DNA from: Candidatus Iainarchaeum sp.
GTDB taxonomy: Archaea; Iainarchaeota; Iainarchaeia; Iainarchaeales; GCA-2688035
NCBI GenBank assembly: GCA_017609945.1
Contig: JAFCCZ010000006.1
Coordinates: 1 to 19,363, forward strand
Direction: 5' to 3'
DNA length: 19,363 nucleotides
The notes beneath the pieces are model-generated. The model made no database searches, was not told where the DNA came from, and saw only the letters and a list, made by a program, of their open reading frames with translations. Position numbers and translations under genes: made by a program. This document shows, piece by piece, positions 13,663 to 19,363 of the stretch. Numbering within the stretch: the first letter of the stretch is position 1; each line of letters opens with the position of its first letter.

Positions 13663-14811
13663 TTAAGGCTTTAAATTCATTTCGCCCAGGTCCAATTGCC
13701 TCAAAACAGCTTCCTTTGGGACAAGAAGCGAAATTTTCCTGGTTCTTCCCCTTTCCCCCCTGTCGGTAAAGGGCGCGCTAATCAGGTTAAGGGACTCAAG
13801 CTTTGAGAGCATGGAGCGAAAGCTTCTCTCAGTCAAAGGCTTTTCAACAGCCTTTCCGTACTGCTTGAAGAGATCGCCGGTGCTTGTCTCCGAATTGCTT
13901 GGGATAAGGGAAAGGATTGTTTTCTCGTGGTCCGAAAGGCCTGAAAAGTACTTCTTCAGCCCGCTGGAGTCAACCTCAACAAAAACCCTTTTCAGGTGCT
14001 CCGGCAAAAGATGTTTGGAGTTCTCCCTCTCGGCCAGCCTGCCCGCGCGGAGAAGGCAATCAATTGCGATTCTTGCGTCTCCACCAAGCTTTGCGGCGTG
14101 AGCCGCCGCAACATTGATTGATTCCTTGCCAAGGGCCTTGGAGTGGAAAGCATACTGGGCGCGCTCCCTCAAAATGTCCTTGAGCTGCTGCGGGGAATAG
14201 GGCTCAAAGAGAATGGTCTGGTGGGCAAGGCTGCTTTTAACGCGGGAGTCAAGCTTTGCGGAAAAGGAAAAGTCGTTGCTTATGAACACCAAGCCAAGCC
14301 TTTGCTTTTCGTGCTCTACAATGCGAAGCAAATCGTAGAACAGTTTGCTTGCCTCGTTTGCATTGGTAAGCTGGTCCACCTCGTCAAGAATAATTATGGG
14401 GGTGAAGGAAGCGCGCTTCAGCGCAATAAGAAGCTTTGTGTAGGCCTCGTCGGTGGCAATTCCGCGCCTTGGCGTGGCCTCGCCCAAAAAATTGCTTATC
14501 TCGGTCAGGATGCCGTGCCTTGTGTTGAACTCAAAGCAATTTAAGTAAAGGGATTTGGCGCGGTCTGAGAACTCCTCAAGCTCCTTCAGCACATACTTTA
14601 CTGCAACAGTCTTGCCTGTTCCGCTCTTCCCGATCACAAGGGAATTCTGCGGCTTCTTTCCCTCGGTAACAGGCTTTATGGCAAAAACAAGCGAGTCAAT
14701 CTCGGCGTCCCTGTGGGGGAGCTTTTCGGGCACAAACTCGGGGTACAAAAAACGCTCGTCCTTAAAGATTGCGTTGTCGCCCTTCACCCCCTCAAAAATG
14801 TTTCCAGCCAT
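13663..14811 (-). CDS. cdc6: Orc1/Cdc6 replication initiator
   Basis: The 382-aa AAA+ protein has Walker A GKSGTGKT (61-68), Walker B IIILDEVDQL (139-148), sensor 1 around FISND (176-180) and the sensor 2 motif GDARIAI (244-250). A C-terminal winged-helix DNA-binding domain follows (about 285-382; ERSFRSMLSKLESLNLI is its recognition region). The family binds origin DNA and helps load the MCM helicase. The ATG at 14811 is used rather than a TTG 18 nt upstream, because it has a TATA-like element 28 nt away and a typical MAGNIFEG start. The message would then be leaderless. I see no clear origin recognition boxes beside it. Confidence 0.95.
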   Translation of the reverse strand: MAGNIFEGVKGDNAIFKDERFLYPEFVPEKLPHRDAEIDSLVFAIKPVTEGKKPQNSLVIGKSGTGKTVAVKYVLKELEEFSDRAKSLYLNCFEFNTRHGILTEISNFLGEATPRRGIATDEAYTKLLIALKRASFTPIIILDEVDQLTNANEASKLFYDLLRIVEHEKQRLGLVFISNDFSFSAKLDSRVKSSLAHQTILFEPYSPQQLKDILRERAQYAFHSKALGKESINVAAAHAAKLGGDARIAIDCLLRAGRLAERENSKHLLPEHLKRVFVEVDSSGLKKYFSGLSDHEKTILSLIPSNSETSTGDLFKQYGKAVEKPLTERSFRSMLSKLESLNLISAPFTDRGERGRTRKISLLVPKEAVLRQLDLGEMNLKP

Positions 14812-14834
14812 AATACAAGGTTTGTGCAAAAGGG

Positions 14835-14843
14835 GTTAAAATG
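14835..14843. promoter_or_regulatory. TATA-like element between cdc6 and the endonuclease IV gene
   Basis: The sequence gttaaaatg lies about 28 nt from the cdc6 start and 32 nt from the divergent start at 14871. It is the only AT-rich candidate in this 59-bp gap. Confidence 0.45.
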
Positions 14844-14870
14844 TTTTGCAGCAACCAGTAGTTGAAGGAA

Positions 14871-15692
14871 ATGGGTTCAAGGATTATATTTGGAACGGCA
14901 GGCGTGCCAATCTCGTCAAAGGCAAGGGACTCGGTTGCGGGAATTGAAAGGGTCAAAGAGCTTGGCCTTGGCGCAATGGAAGTAGAGTTTGTCAGGGGGG
15001 TGAGAATGGGGGAGGAAACCGCCAGAAAGGTTGGAAAGGCAGCGGAGGAGAACGGGATTGCTCTGAGTGTTCACGCGCCCTACTTCATTAATTTGAACAG
15101 CGAGGAAGCGGAAAAGAGAGAGGCAAGCAGGAAAAGAATCTGGGAGTCGCTCAGAATTGGGGAGATCTGCGGGGCGGAAATTGTCACGTTCCACCCTGCG
15201 TACGTTGGGAAGAGTTCAAGGGAGCAGTGCATGCAGGCAGTGGAGGAGGCTCTGGGGGAGTTGCTTGACAAGCTTGAGAAAGAGGGAATGAAAATACAGC
15301 TTGCGCCCGAAACAACCGGAAAGAACAGCGTGTTCGGCAGTCTTGAGGAAACGCTTGAGCTGTGCAGGCGGTTGAAGGGGCTGCTGCCAATGCCGGACTT
15401 TGCGCACCTGCACGCGCGCTGCAACGGATGCCTAAGGGAGAAAAAGGATTTTGTGAAGCTGATTGAGAAAATTCCGCCAAAGTACCTTGGCAGGCTGCAT
15501 ATGCACGCAAGCGGAATAAACTACTCTGAGAAGGGCGAAAGAAACCACCTGGAGATGGAGGAAAGCGACTTCAACTACAAGGCAATGCTTGAAGCGCTCA
15601 AGGAAAAGAGCGTTTCAGGCGTGATAATCAGCGAAAGCCCGAACATTGAAGGAGACGCGCTGCGAATGAAGAGGTATTGGGCTAAGCTTTAG
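14871..15692 (+). CDS. nfo: Endonuclease IV-family AP endonuclease/TIM-barrel protein
   Basis: The 273-aa TIM barrel carries the AP endonuclease family 2 metal ligands in order: H68 (VHAPY), H108 (FHP), E147 (PETTG), D176 and H179 (DFAH), H212 (HMHAS), H226 (GERNHLEME) and E255 (SESP). The family cleaves DNA 5' of abasic sites using three zinc ions. Where the E. coli enzyme has D-x-H for the third zinc, this protein reads R-N-H, so one ligand appears replaced. ERNH/EKNH-type variants occur in archaeal relatives as far as I recall. A related xylose-isomerase-like fold is the alternative. The ATG at 14871 is taken rather than a TTG 9 nt upstream. The 3' end overlaps the convergent gene by 11 bp. 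Confidence 0.88.
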   Translation: MGSRIIFGTAGVPISSKARDSVAGIERVKELGLGAMEVEFVRGVRMGEETARKVGKAAEENGIALSVHAPYFINLNSEEAEKREASRKRIWESLRIGEICGAEIVTFHPAYVGKSSREQCMQAVEEALGELLDKLEKEGMKIQLAPETTGKNSVFGSLEETLELCRRLKGLLPMPDFAHLHARCNGCLREKKDFVKLIEKIPPKYLGRLHMHASGINYSEKGERNHLEMEESDFNYKAMLEALKEKSVSGVIISESPNIEGDALRMKRYWAKL

Positions 15693-16179
15693 GTTTTTCT
15701 GCCCTAAGCTCAGCGGCTATCTGCTTAAAGGTCTTTTTAGCAAGCTGTCGCTCAATCCTAGCAACTACCTTTTCAGTGTTTGTAAGCTCAGCTCCAGCAA
15801 TAATTTCTGTTAACAAGGCCACTGTCTTTGCTCTTTGAGGACCTTTTAGAAGTTCAAGTATTCTTGCCTCAGGGATTTTAATTGTTGCAAGCACGTCAGC
15901 AAGCCTTACGTTTGCAGGCTTTGCATGCTTTTTTGGCGGAGGCTTTGGCTTCCTTACAACAAGATCTACTGGCAAAGCTGGCTTTGGAGCTGGCTTTGCG
16001 GCAGAAGGCTTTCCGGCTGCGGCAGCAAGTTTATCAAGTTCTCCGCCAATAGCAGTTCTTTGCTTTCCAGTCAATCTCGGTCTGCCGCCAGGCCGCCTAA
16101 CTTTTAGTTTAGGTTTTGGTTTTGGCTTGGGTTTTTTACCCTTTCTTCTAAAAGGCCAAGGCAACTTAAAAAATCTCAT
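15682..16179 (-). CDS. Small basic Lys/Pro-rich protein
   Basis: The 165-aa product starts at the ATG at 16179, 8 nt after GGTGA (16188-16192). A GTG at 16191 is an alternative. The N-terminus MRFFKLPWPFRRKGKK continues into a KPKPKPKPK run and other lysine/proline stretches to about residue 90. The C-terminal third is helical without a membrane segment (RLADVLATIKIPEARILELL, later KTFKQIAAELRAEK). The layout suggests a nucleic-acid-binding tail with a helical domain. It shares PFRR near the start, KGP in the middle and an (I)..(E)L(K/R) ending with the next gene upstream, so the two may be related. Function unknown. It overlaps the endonuclease IV gene end by 11 bp. Confidence 0.72.
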   Translation of the reverse strand: MRFFKLPWPFRRKGKKPKPKPKPKLKVRRPGGRPRLTGKQRTAIGGELDKLAAAAGKPSAAKPAPKPALPVDLVVRKPKPPPKKHAKPANVRLADVLATIKIPEARILELLKGPQRAKTVALLTEIIAGAELTNTEKVVARIERQLAKKTFKQIAAELRAEKPKA

Positions 16180-16215
16180 ATAGAAATTCACCCATTAAAG
16201 TATTTATTTCTTTCC

Positions 16216-16506
16216 CTATTTTTTCAGTTCCTCGATTATCTGCTGCCAAGCTTTTCCGCCGCGGATTTGTGCCGCGATATCCACTGCCAGTGCCTGGGGG
16301 TCTGCAATGCCTGGTCCTTTAAGAACCTGCGCAATACCCTTTTGCACGGCCTCATCATGCACCCAGTTCCGCTGCTTAGCTCTTTCTTCTGGAACCTTGA
16401 GCCCGGACATTCGCCATACAAGACGGCGCCTGTCAATAGATTTTAGTCCCTTACCAATCGGCCTCGCGCCCGGAATTTTGGGGGGCACATTCCTTCTAAA
16501 AGGCAT
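16216..16506 (-). CDS. Small basic protein, possible relative of the downstream gene
   Basis: The 96-aa protein begins MPFRRNVPPKIPGARPIGKG, is arginine/lysine rich to about residue 45, then helical (DEAVQKGIAQVLKGPG, DPQALAVDIAAQIRGGKAWQ) and ends EELKK. There are no cysteines or membrane segments. A TATA box at 16524-16536 lies about 24 nt upstream of the ATG, which suggests a leaderless message. The pair 16506-15682 may form an operon. Family not recognised. Confidence 0.72.
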   Translation of the reverse strand: MPFRRNVPPKIPGARPIGKGLKSIDRRRLVWRMSGLKVPEERAKQRNWVHDEAVQKGIAQVLKGPGIADPQALAVDIAAQIRGGKAWQQIIEELKK

Positions 16507-16523
16507 AACAAAATTGTTCTTTG

Positions 16524-16536
16524 GATATATTTAAGC
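16524..16536 (-). promoter_or_regulatory. TATA box for the 96-aa basic protein
   Basis: On the minus strand the sequence reads GCTTAAATATATC. It lies only 5 bp beyond the end of the membrane protein gene that stops at 16542. The spacing to the ATG (about 24 nt) implies a leaderless transcript. Confidence 0.55.
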
Positions 16537-16541
16537 CTTTG

Positions 16542-17441
16542 CTACCCTTTTGAGCCCATGAACAGGCTTATTGCAAGCCCTGTTACAAGTGCTACAAGGG
16601 AGTTGGACGTGAAGTATGATAGGGAAAGGAGTTCTGCGAGGGGGATTGTTGCCCAAATGTGACCCAGCACAATGGAGAGGATAAAACCAAAGGCCAAGGC
16701 AATTATGAGGTGGCGCAGGCCTGTAAGGTAATTGTGGTAAGTTGTTTTAATGAAGACAAAGGCCGCTACAAGGAAGAGGACAAAGAAGATCACTCCAACT
16801 GTCTGGTTTGGCGCGCCAATTGTTACGCTGCTGAAAACACCGAACTGCGCAACAACCATGTAACTTAGAACGGCCAGAAGGCTTCTGTCGTTGAAGGAAG
16901 CCAGCAGGTTTTTGGGCAGAAGGGCCTGCCTTGAAAGCATTGACGGCTGCTGAATTTGCGTTGGGGTAACAGCGGGGGTTGCCTGAACCTTTAAATTCTT
17001 CTTCAGCTCAGCCACAACCTCCTTCTCAACAACCTTCCTCATGTCATCCTTTATTTCGCCAAGCTGTTTGGATTTTGCCTCACCCCAATGCTGCTTGAGC
17101 GAGAACAGCGAAATGACGAACGCGATGAGTGCAAACACAACGCCGACTGCACCGACGGCAAGAATTGTGTAATCAGGCGGCTGGACCAAAATCTCGGCCT
17201 GAAAGCGCATGAAGAAGGCCGCAAGCGAGCCGACCACAATTATGAAGAGAATAAAGCGCTTTATGAGCGAGAGAAGCCAGGCGAAGAATTTTACCACAAG
17301 GATTAACAGCGCGAAGAAAACAATTAGGGCAATTCCGGCGATGGTGAGGGCCATTGGGTCAAACTCAATCAGTGCAGGAAAAAACTCCCCCAAAGCGTAG
17401 TTTACGGGATCGGCAATAAACGCGCTTGTATCGAAATTCAT
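16542..17441 (-). CDS. Polytopic membrane protein with central cytosolic helical region
   Basis: The 299-aa protein has about three hydrophobic helices in residues 30-115 (LTIAGIALIVFFALLILVVK; FILFIIVVGSLAAFF; AVGAVGVVFALIAFVISLF). A charged helical stretch at about 116-155 (EAKSKQLGEIKDDMRKVVEK) and a Pro/Thr/Gln linker follow. About four further helices run to the C-terminus. No transporter or enzyme motif is evident. The TATA-like element at 17463-17471 lies 26 nt before the ATG, so the message is probably leaderless. It is divergent from the 98-aa membrane protein/ArsR-like pair. Function unknown. Confidence 0.8.
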   Translation of the reverse strand: MNFDTSAFIADPVNYALGEFFPALIEFDPMALTIAGIALIVFFALLILVVKFFAWLLSLIKRFILFIIVVGSLAAFFMRFQAEILVQPPDYTILAVGAVGVVFALIAFVISLFSLKQHWGEAKSKQLGEIKDDMRKVVEKEVVAELKKNLKVQATPAVTPTQIQQPSMLSRQALLPKNLLASFNDRSLLAVLSYMVVAQFGVFSSVTIGAPNQTVGVIFFVLFLVAAFVFIKTTYHNYLTGLRHLIIALAFGFILSIVLGHIWATIPLAELLSLSYFTSNSLVALVTGLAISLFMGSKG

Positions 17442-17462
17442 AGTATTCTATACTCAAAAGGG

Positions 17463-17471
17463 GTATTTATT
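17463..17471 (-). promoter_or_regulatory. TATA box for the 299-aa membrane protein
   Basis: On the minus strand the sequence reads AATAAATAC, centred about 26 nt upstream of the ATG at 17441. Confidence 0.5.
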
Positions 17472-17492
17472 GTTTACTAATAAAAAACAAAG

Positions 17493-17503
17493 CTTATTTA
17501 ATT
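17493..17503 (+). promoter_or_regulatory. TATA box for the 98-aa protein/ArsR-like operon
   Basis: The sequence cttatttaatt is centred about 26 nt before the ATG at 17524, which again suits a leaderless start. An in-frame upstream start at 17470 precedes this box and is therefore unlikely. Confidence 0.5.
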
Positions 17504-17523
17504 TTTTGAAACACATATTAATC

Positions 17524-17820
17524 ATGGCAGAAGAAGTCAAAGAAGTGGAAGCCGCAGTAGGGAAAGCCTTTGGCAGGGTAGACAGCCTTTTCGACAAATT
17601 CAGCAGTTATTTGAGTGCAAGGGTTTCAACCTTTGTTGCATTTCTCTTTGTGCTGATTGCATTTGGCGGATTCTACGGATACTTTATTGTTACAAGGTTT
17701 CCCGAACTGTCAATTTACCTGCTTATTACCCCACTTGTGATAGCGTTGATTGCGTACTACAACAGGACGTTCGCAACAATTATGTTTTTGATAATTCTTG
17801 CTGTAACCTTCATTCTCTAA
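17524..17820 (+). CDS. 98-aa membrane protein with charged N-terminal helix
   Basis: The start at ATG 17524 gives MAEEVKEVEAAVGKAFGRVD, a charged amphipathic helix, followed by three hydrophobic helices at about 34-55, 60-78 and 82-98, the last reaching the C-terminus. No known domain is recognised. The next gene begins 9 nt after its stop, so the two form an operon. It is therefore a candidate partner or sensor for the membrane-anchored regulator downstream (inference from context). Confidence 0.75.
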   Translation: MAEEVKEVEAAVGKAFGRVDSLFDKFSSYLSARVSTFVAFLFVLIAFGGFYGYFIVTRFPELSIYLLITPLVIALIAYYNRTFATIMFLIILAVTFIL

Positions 17821-17829
17821 GTGATTCAA

Positions 17830-18423
17830 ATGGACGAAATAACGCTGAGCAGAGTAGAATTCAAGGCACTTGCGTCTGGAACGAGAACAGACATAATAAA
17901 GCTCCTAAACGAAAGAAACCACACGCTGAGCGAAATGAGCAAAAAAATGGAGCTTACCGCACCAACCGTCAAACAGCATCTGAGTGTTTTGGAGAACGCC
18001 GGGCTGATCCAGCAGAATGACGAGGGAAGAAAGTGGAAATACTACAGCCTTACACGAAAGGGAAGCAAGATTCTTTCCCCAAGCTCCCCGGCAAACGTAT
18101 TCATTGTGCTTGGATTGAGCATAATTGGGGTGGCAGCAGTGCTGTACAGCTTCCTTGCAAGGGCAAGCGTGCAGCTTGCCGCAGCACCAATTGCTAACAG
18201 GGCATTTGAGAGGATGGGAAGCGATGCAACCACTGCAGTTGCCACTGCTCCCGGCGCAGAAGAAGTCACTAAAGCGGTGGGGCAGGCTGCGGTAGAGCAG
18301 GTGCCTGCTGCATTGCCCTCAACTCTAGTGCCGTCAATTGAAACCGTTGCGCTTGCCCTGGCGGGACTGGCCTTTTTTGCGCTAATAGTCTTTTCACTGG
18401 CAGAGATTTTGAGAAAGAAATAG
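17830..18423 (+). CDS. Membrane-anchored ArsR-like winged-helix regulator
   Basis: Residues 1-83 form an ArsR-type winged helix: SRVEFKALASGTRTDIIKLL (helices 1-2), then TLSEMSKKMELTAPTVKQHL with the recognition helix, then the wing (EGRKWKYYSLTRKG). Residues about 88-110 are a membrane helix. An alanine-rich loop (about 111-165) is predicted outside. A second helix at about 170-193 is followed by RKK. Both ends would then be cytosolic. No metal-binding cysteines typical of ArsR/SmtB are present in the DNA-binding part. The start is ATG 17830, after GTGA at 17821-17824. Membrane-tethered HTH proteins occur in archaea. The target and signal are unknown. Confidence 0.85.
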   Translation: MDEITLSRVEFKALASGTRTDIIKLLNERNHTLSEMSKKMELTAPTVKQHLSVLENAGLIQQNDEGRKWKYYSLTRKGSKILSPSSPANVFIVLGLSIIGVAAVLYSFLARASVQLAAAPIANRAFERMGSDATTAVATAPGAEEVTKAVGQAAVEQVPAALPSTLVPSIETVALALAGLAFFALIVFSLAEILRKK

Positions 18424-18456
18424 CCACTGTTTCGTTGAACAACGGGCAAGGGGAAA

Positions 18457-18466
18457 GCTTTAAACC
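18457..18466 (+). promoter_or_regulatory. TATA box of the pilin-like operon
   Basis: The sequence gctttaaacc lies about 36 nt before the TTG start at 18498, the spacing expected for a short leader with a ribosome site (GTGA at 18489-18492). An in-frame TTG at 18435 lies upstream of the box and is rejected. Confidence 0.55.
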
Positions 18467-18497
18467 GCTTTCACGGCAGGCAATTGCTGTGATTCGG

Positions 18498-19016
18498 TTG
18501 AATGAAAGGGGATTTCTCTGCTTTATGATAGTTCTTGCCTTCTCACTGCTCAGTGTCTCGCTTTCACGGCAGGACAATGCCCTAAAAGAACTTTCAGGGG
18601 CAGAAGAGATTGCGATTGAGGCCGAGCAGGTAAACTTTGTGAGAAGCCTGCTTGAAGAGAACACAGACTTTATTGTGGGAGAGCTTCTTCTGGCAGAGGC
18701 CCTGACGTGCGAGAGCTCTCCGGGAAACGCAAAGCAAAGGATAAACCAGGCGCTTGCAGCATACTTTGAAGAGATGCTAAAGGGAGTTGGCGGAATTGAA
18801 ATTGAGTTTGCGGAAGCAAGCCAGGAATTCCTGAACAGGAACAGTTCGCTGGTCGTGAAAAGGCTTGGGCCGGCCTGCAAAATAAAGTACACGTTCCACG
18901 GCGGGCTGCTCAGGAACCAGCCTGTTTTGGCCGACGTTAGGGGAGAAAGGGTTGTGCAGCAGTTTAAGATTCCAGCAGGCTATTCACAGGAAAGGGAGGC
19001 CTGGCTACATGTATAG
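18498..19016 (+). CDS. Pilin-like or secreted protein with N-terminal helix
   Basis: The TTG at 18498 was chosen because of the TATA box at 18457-18466 and the GTGA ribosome site. The 172-aa product begins MNERGFLCFMIVLAFSLLSV, a short RGF-led hydrophobic helix like those of pilin-type or other archaeal exported proteins. The ectodomain is rich in acidic helices (KELSGAEEIAIEAEQ, ENTDFIVGELLLAEA) and carries two cysteines (TCESS and ACKIKY) that could pair. It overlaps the next gene, a class III signal peptide protein, by 8 bp, which supports a shared pilus or secretion-system operon. The specific function is unknown. Confidence 0.7.
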   Translation: MNERGFLCFMIVLAFSLLSVSLSRQDNALKELSGAEEIAIEAEQVNFVRSLLEENTDFIVGELLLAEALTCESSPGNAKQRINQALAAYFEEMLKGVGGIEIEFAEASQEFLNRNSSLVVKRLGPACKIKYTFHGGLLRNQPVLADVRGERVVQQFKIPAGYSQEREAWLHV

Positions 19017-19363
19017 CAAGGGGCAGGTGCAGCTTGAGGCAGCCATCTGCCTTGCCCTGCTGTTCTCCATTATCGCAGTTTCCCTGGCTGCGATTGGCTC
19101 ACTTAAAGTTGGTTCAGAGAAGAGCGGGGAAATTCTTCTGGCAGAGGCAAGAGCCCAGAAATGCGCTGTCGCCGCAAACTCGCTTTTCAGCAACGGCGCA
19201 GAAAAGGTCGCACTGAACGAAAACTGTTATGCGGTGGGGGAGGGAAAAATTGCAAGCTCAGTAAACGGAAACGAAAGGGAGGCCTTTTCAATCGCGGAAG
19301 GGCTTGGTTCGGTGCAGCTTGAAAACAGAACGGTACTGGAGGTAAGGGTAAATGAACATTACA
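19009..19363 (+). CDS. Type IV pilin-like protein with class III signal peptide, partial
   Basis: The gene is open at the right edge, with 118 codons visible. The N-terminus is MYSKGQVQLEA followed by a hydrophobic helix (about 12-30). K-G-Q with glutamate at +5 after the presumed G|Q cleavage is the archaeal class III (Q-x-x-x-E) signal, processed by an EppA-type prepilin peptidase in methanogens. Residues after about 32 form the head domain and include two cysteines (QKCAV and ENCYA) that could form a disulfide. It starts inside the end of the previous gene, so the two are translationally coupled. A pilus or related surface filament is likely; which one cannot be said. Confidence 0.78.
   Translation, partial: MYSKGQVQLEAAICLALLFSIIAVSLAAIGSLKVGSEKSGEILLAEARAQKCAVAANSLFSNGAEKVALNENCYAVGEGKIASSVNGNEREAFSIAEGLGSVQLENRTVLEVRVNEHY

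Noticed and set aside
14812..14870. Replication origin next to cdc6
   Set aside because: I could not find paired origin recognition boxes or an extended AT-rich unwinding region in the short gaps on either side of cdc6.
1..19363. Insertion sequences, integrases, tRNA or rRNA genes
   Set aside because: No transposase or integrase motif, no terminal inverted repeats around a gene block, and no cloverleaf or rRNA signature was seen; gaps are too short to hide most of these.

Overview
The window looks like a gene-dense archaeal chromosome segment. It encodes the archaeal forms of phenylalanyl-tRNA synthetase (pheS, pheT), a replication factor C large subunit, an Orc1/Cdc6 initiator, a Nob1-type PIN/zinc-ribbon nuclease, an archaeal YchF-type GTPase and a pilin-like protein with an archaeal class III signal peptide. 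Promoters carry TATA boxes and translation starts use GTGA/GGAG-type ribosome sites or appear leaderless. Many small membrane proteins, cysteine-rich repeat surface proteins and very tight packing suggest a DPANN-type archaeon, possibly Diapherotrites/Iainarchaeota-like. That placement is inference; no rRNA is present to test it.

Layout. 1-2912 (minus) is a cell-surface block: a 492-aa secreted protein with a C-terminal IPETG-type anchor, then two tandemly duplicated, N-terminally anchored proteins. The complete one carries three kinds of short repeat; the other runs off the left edge. 2983-4431 is a sugar-phosphate nucleotidyltransferase facing a UPF0173-like metallo-hydrolase. 4532-6547 is a run of five small membrane or secreted proteins, including a diverged paralogous pair. 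6544-7041 is Nob1. 7112-10652 is pheS-X-pheT, with an unknown basic protein translationally coupled between the two subunits. 10653-12050 is rfcL, 12114-13310 the YchF-type GTPase, 13307-13606 a small acidic-tailed protein, and 13663-14811 Cdc6. 14871-15692 is an endonuclease IV-family protein, followed on the minus strand by two small basic proteins (15682-16506) and a polytopic membrane protein (16542-17441). 17524-18423 pairs a 3-TM miniprotein with a membrane-anchored ArsR-like regulator. 18498 to the right edge is the start of a pilin-like operon.

Organisation. The strand switches repeatedly. All five convergent gene pairs abut or overlap by 0-11 bp. All six divergent pairs are separated by only about 60-100 bp, several with one palindromic TATA element that could serve both directions. 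No stretch longer than about 100 bp lacks a gene. I see no tRNA, rRNA, CRISPR array or transposase. The core genes cover translation (Phe-tRNA charging, rRNA maturation, a ribosome-associated GTPase), replication (RFC, Cdc6) and DNA repair (endonuclease IV family). The accessory signal lies in the repeat surface proteins, the mini-membrane-protein operon, the small basic proteins and the membrane-bound regulator.
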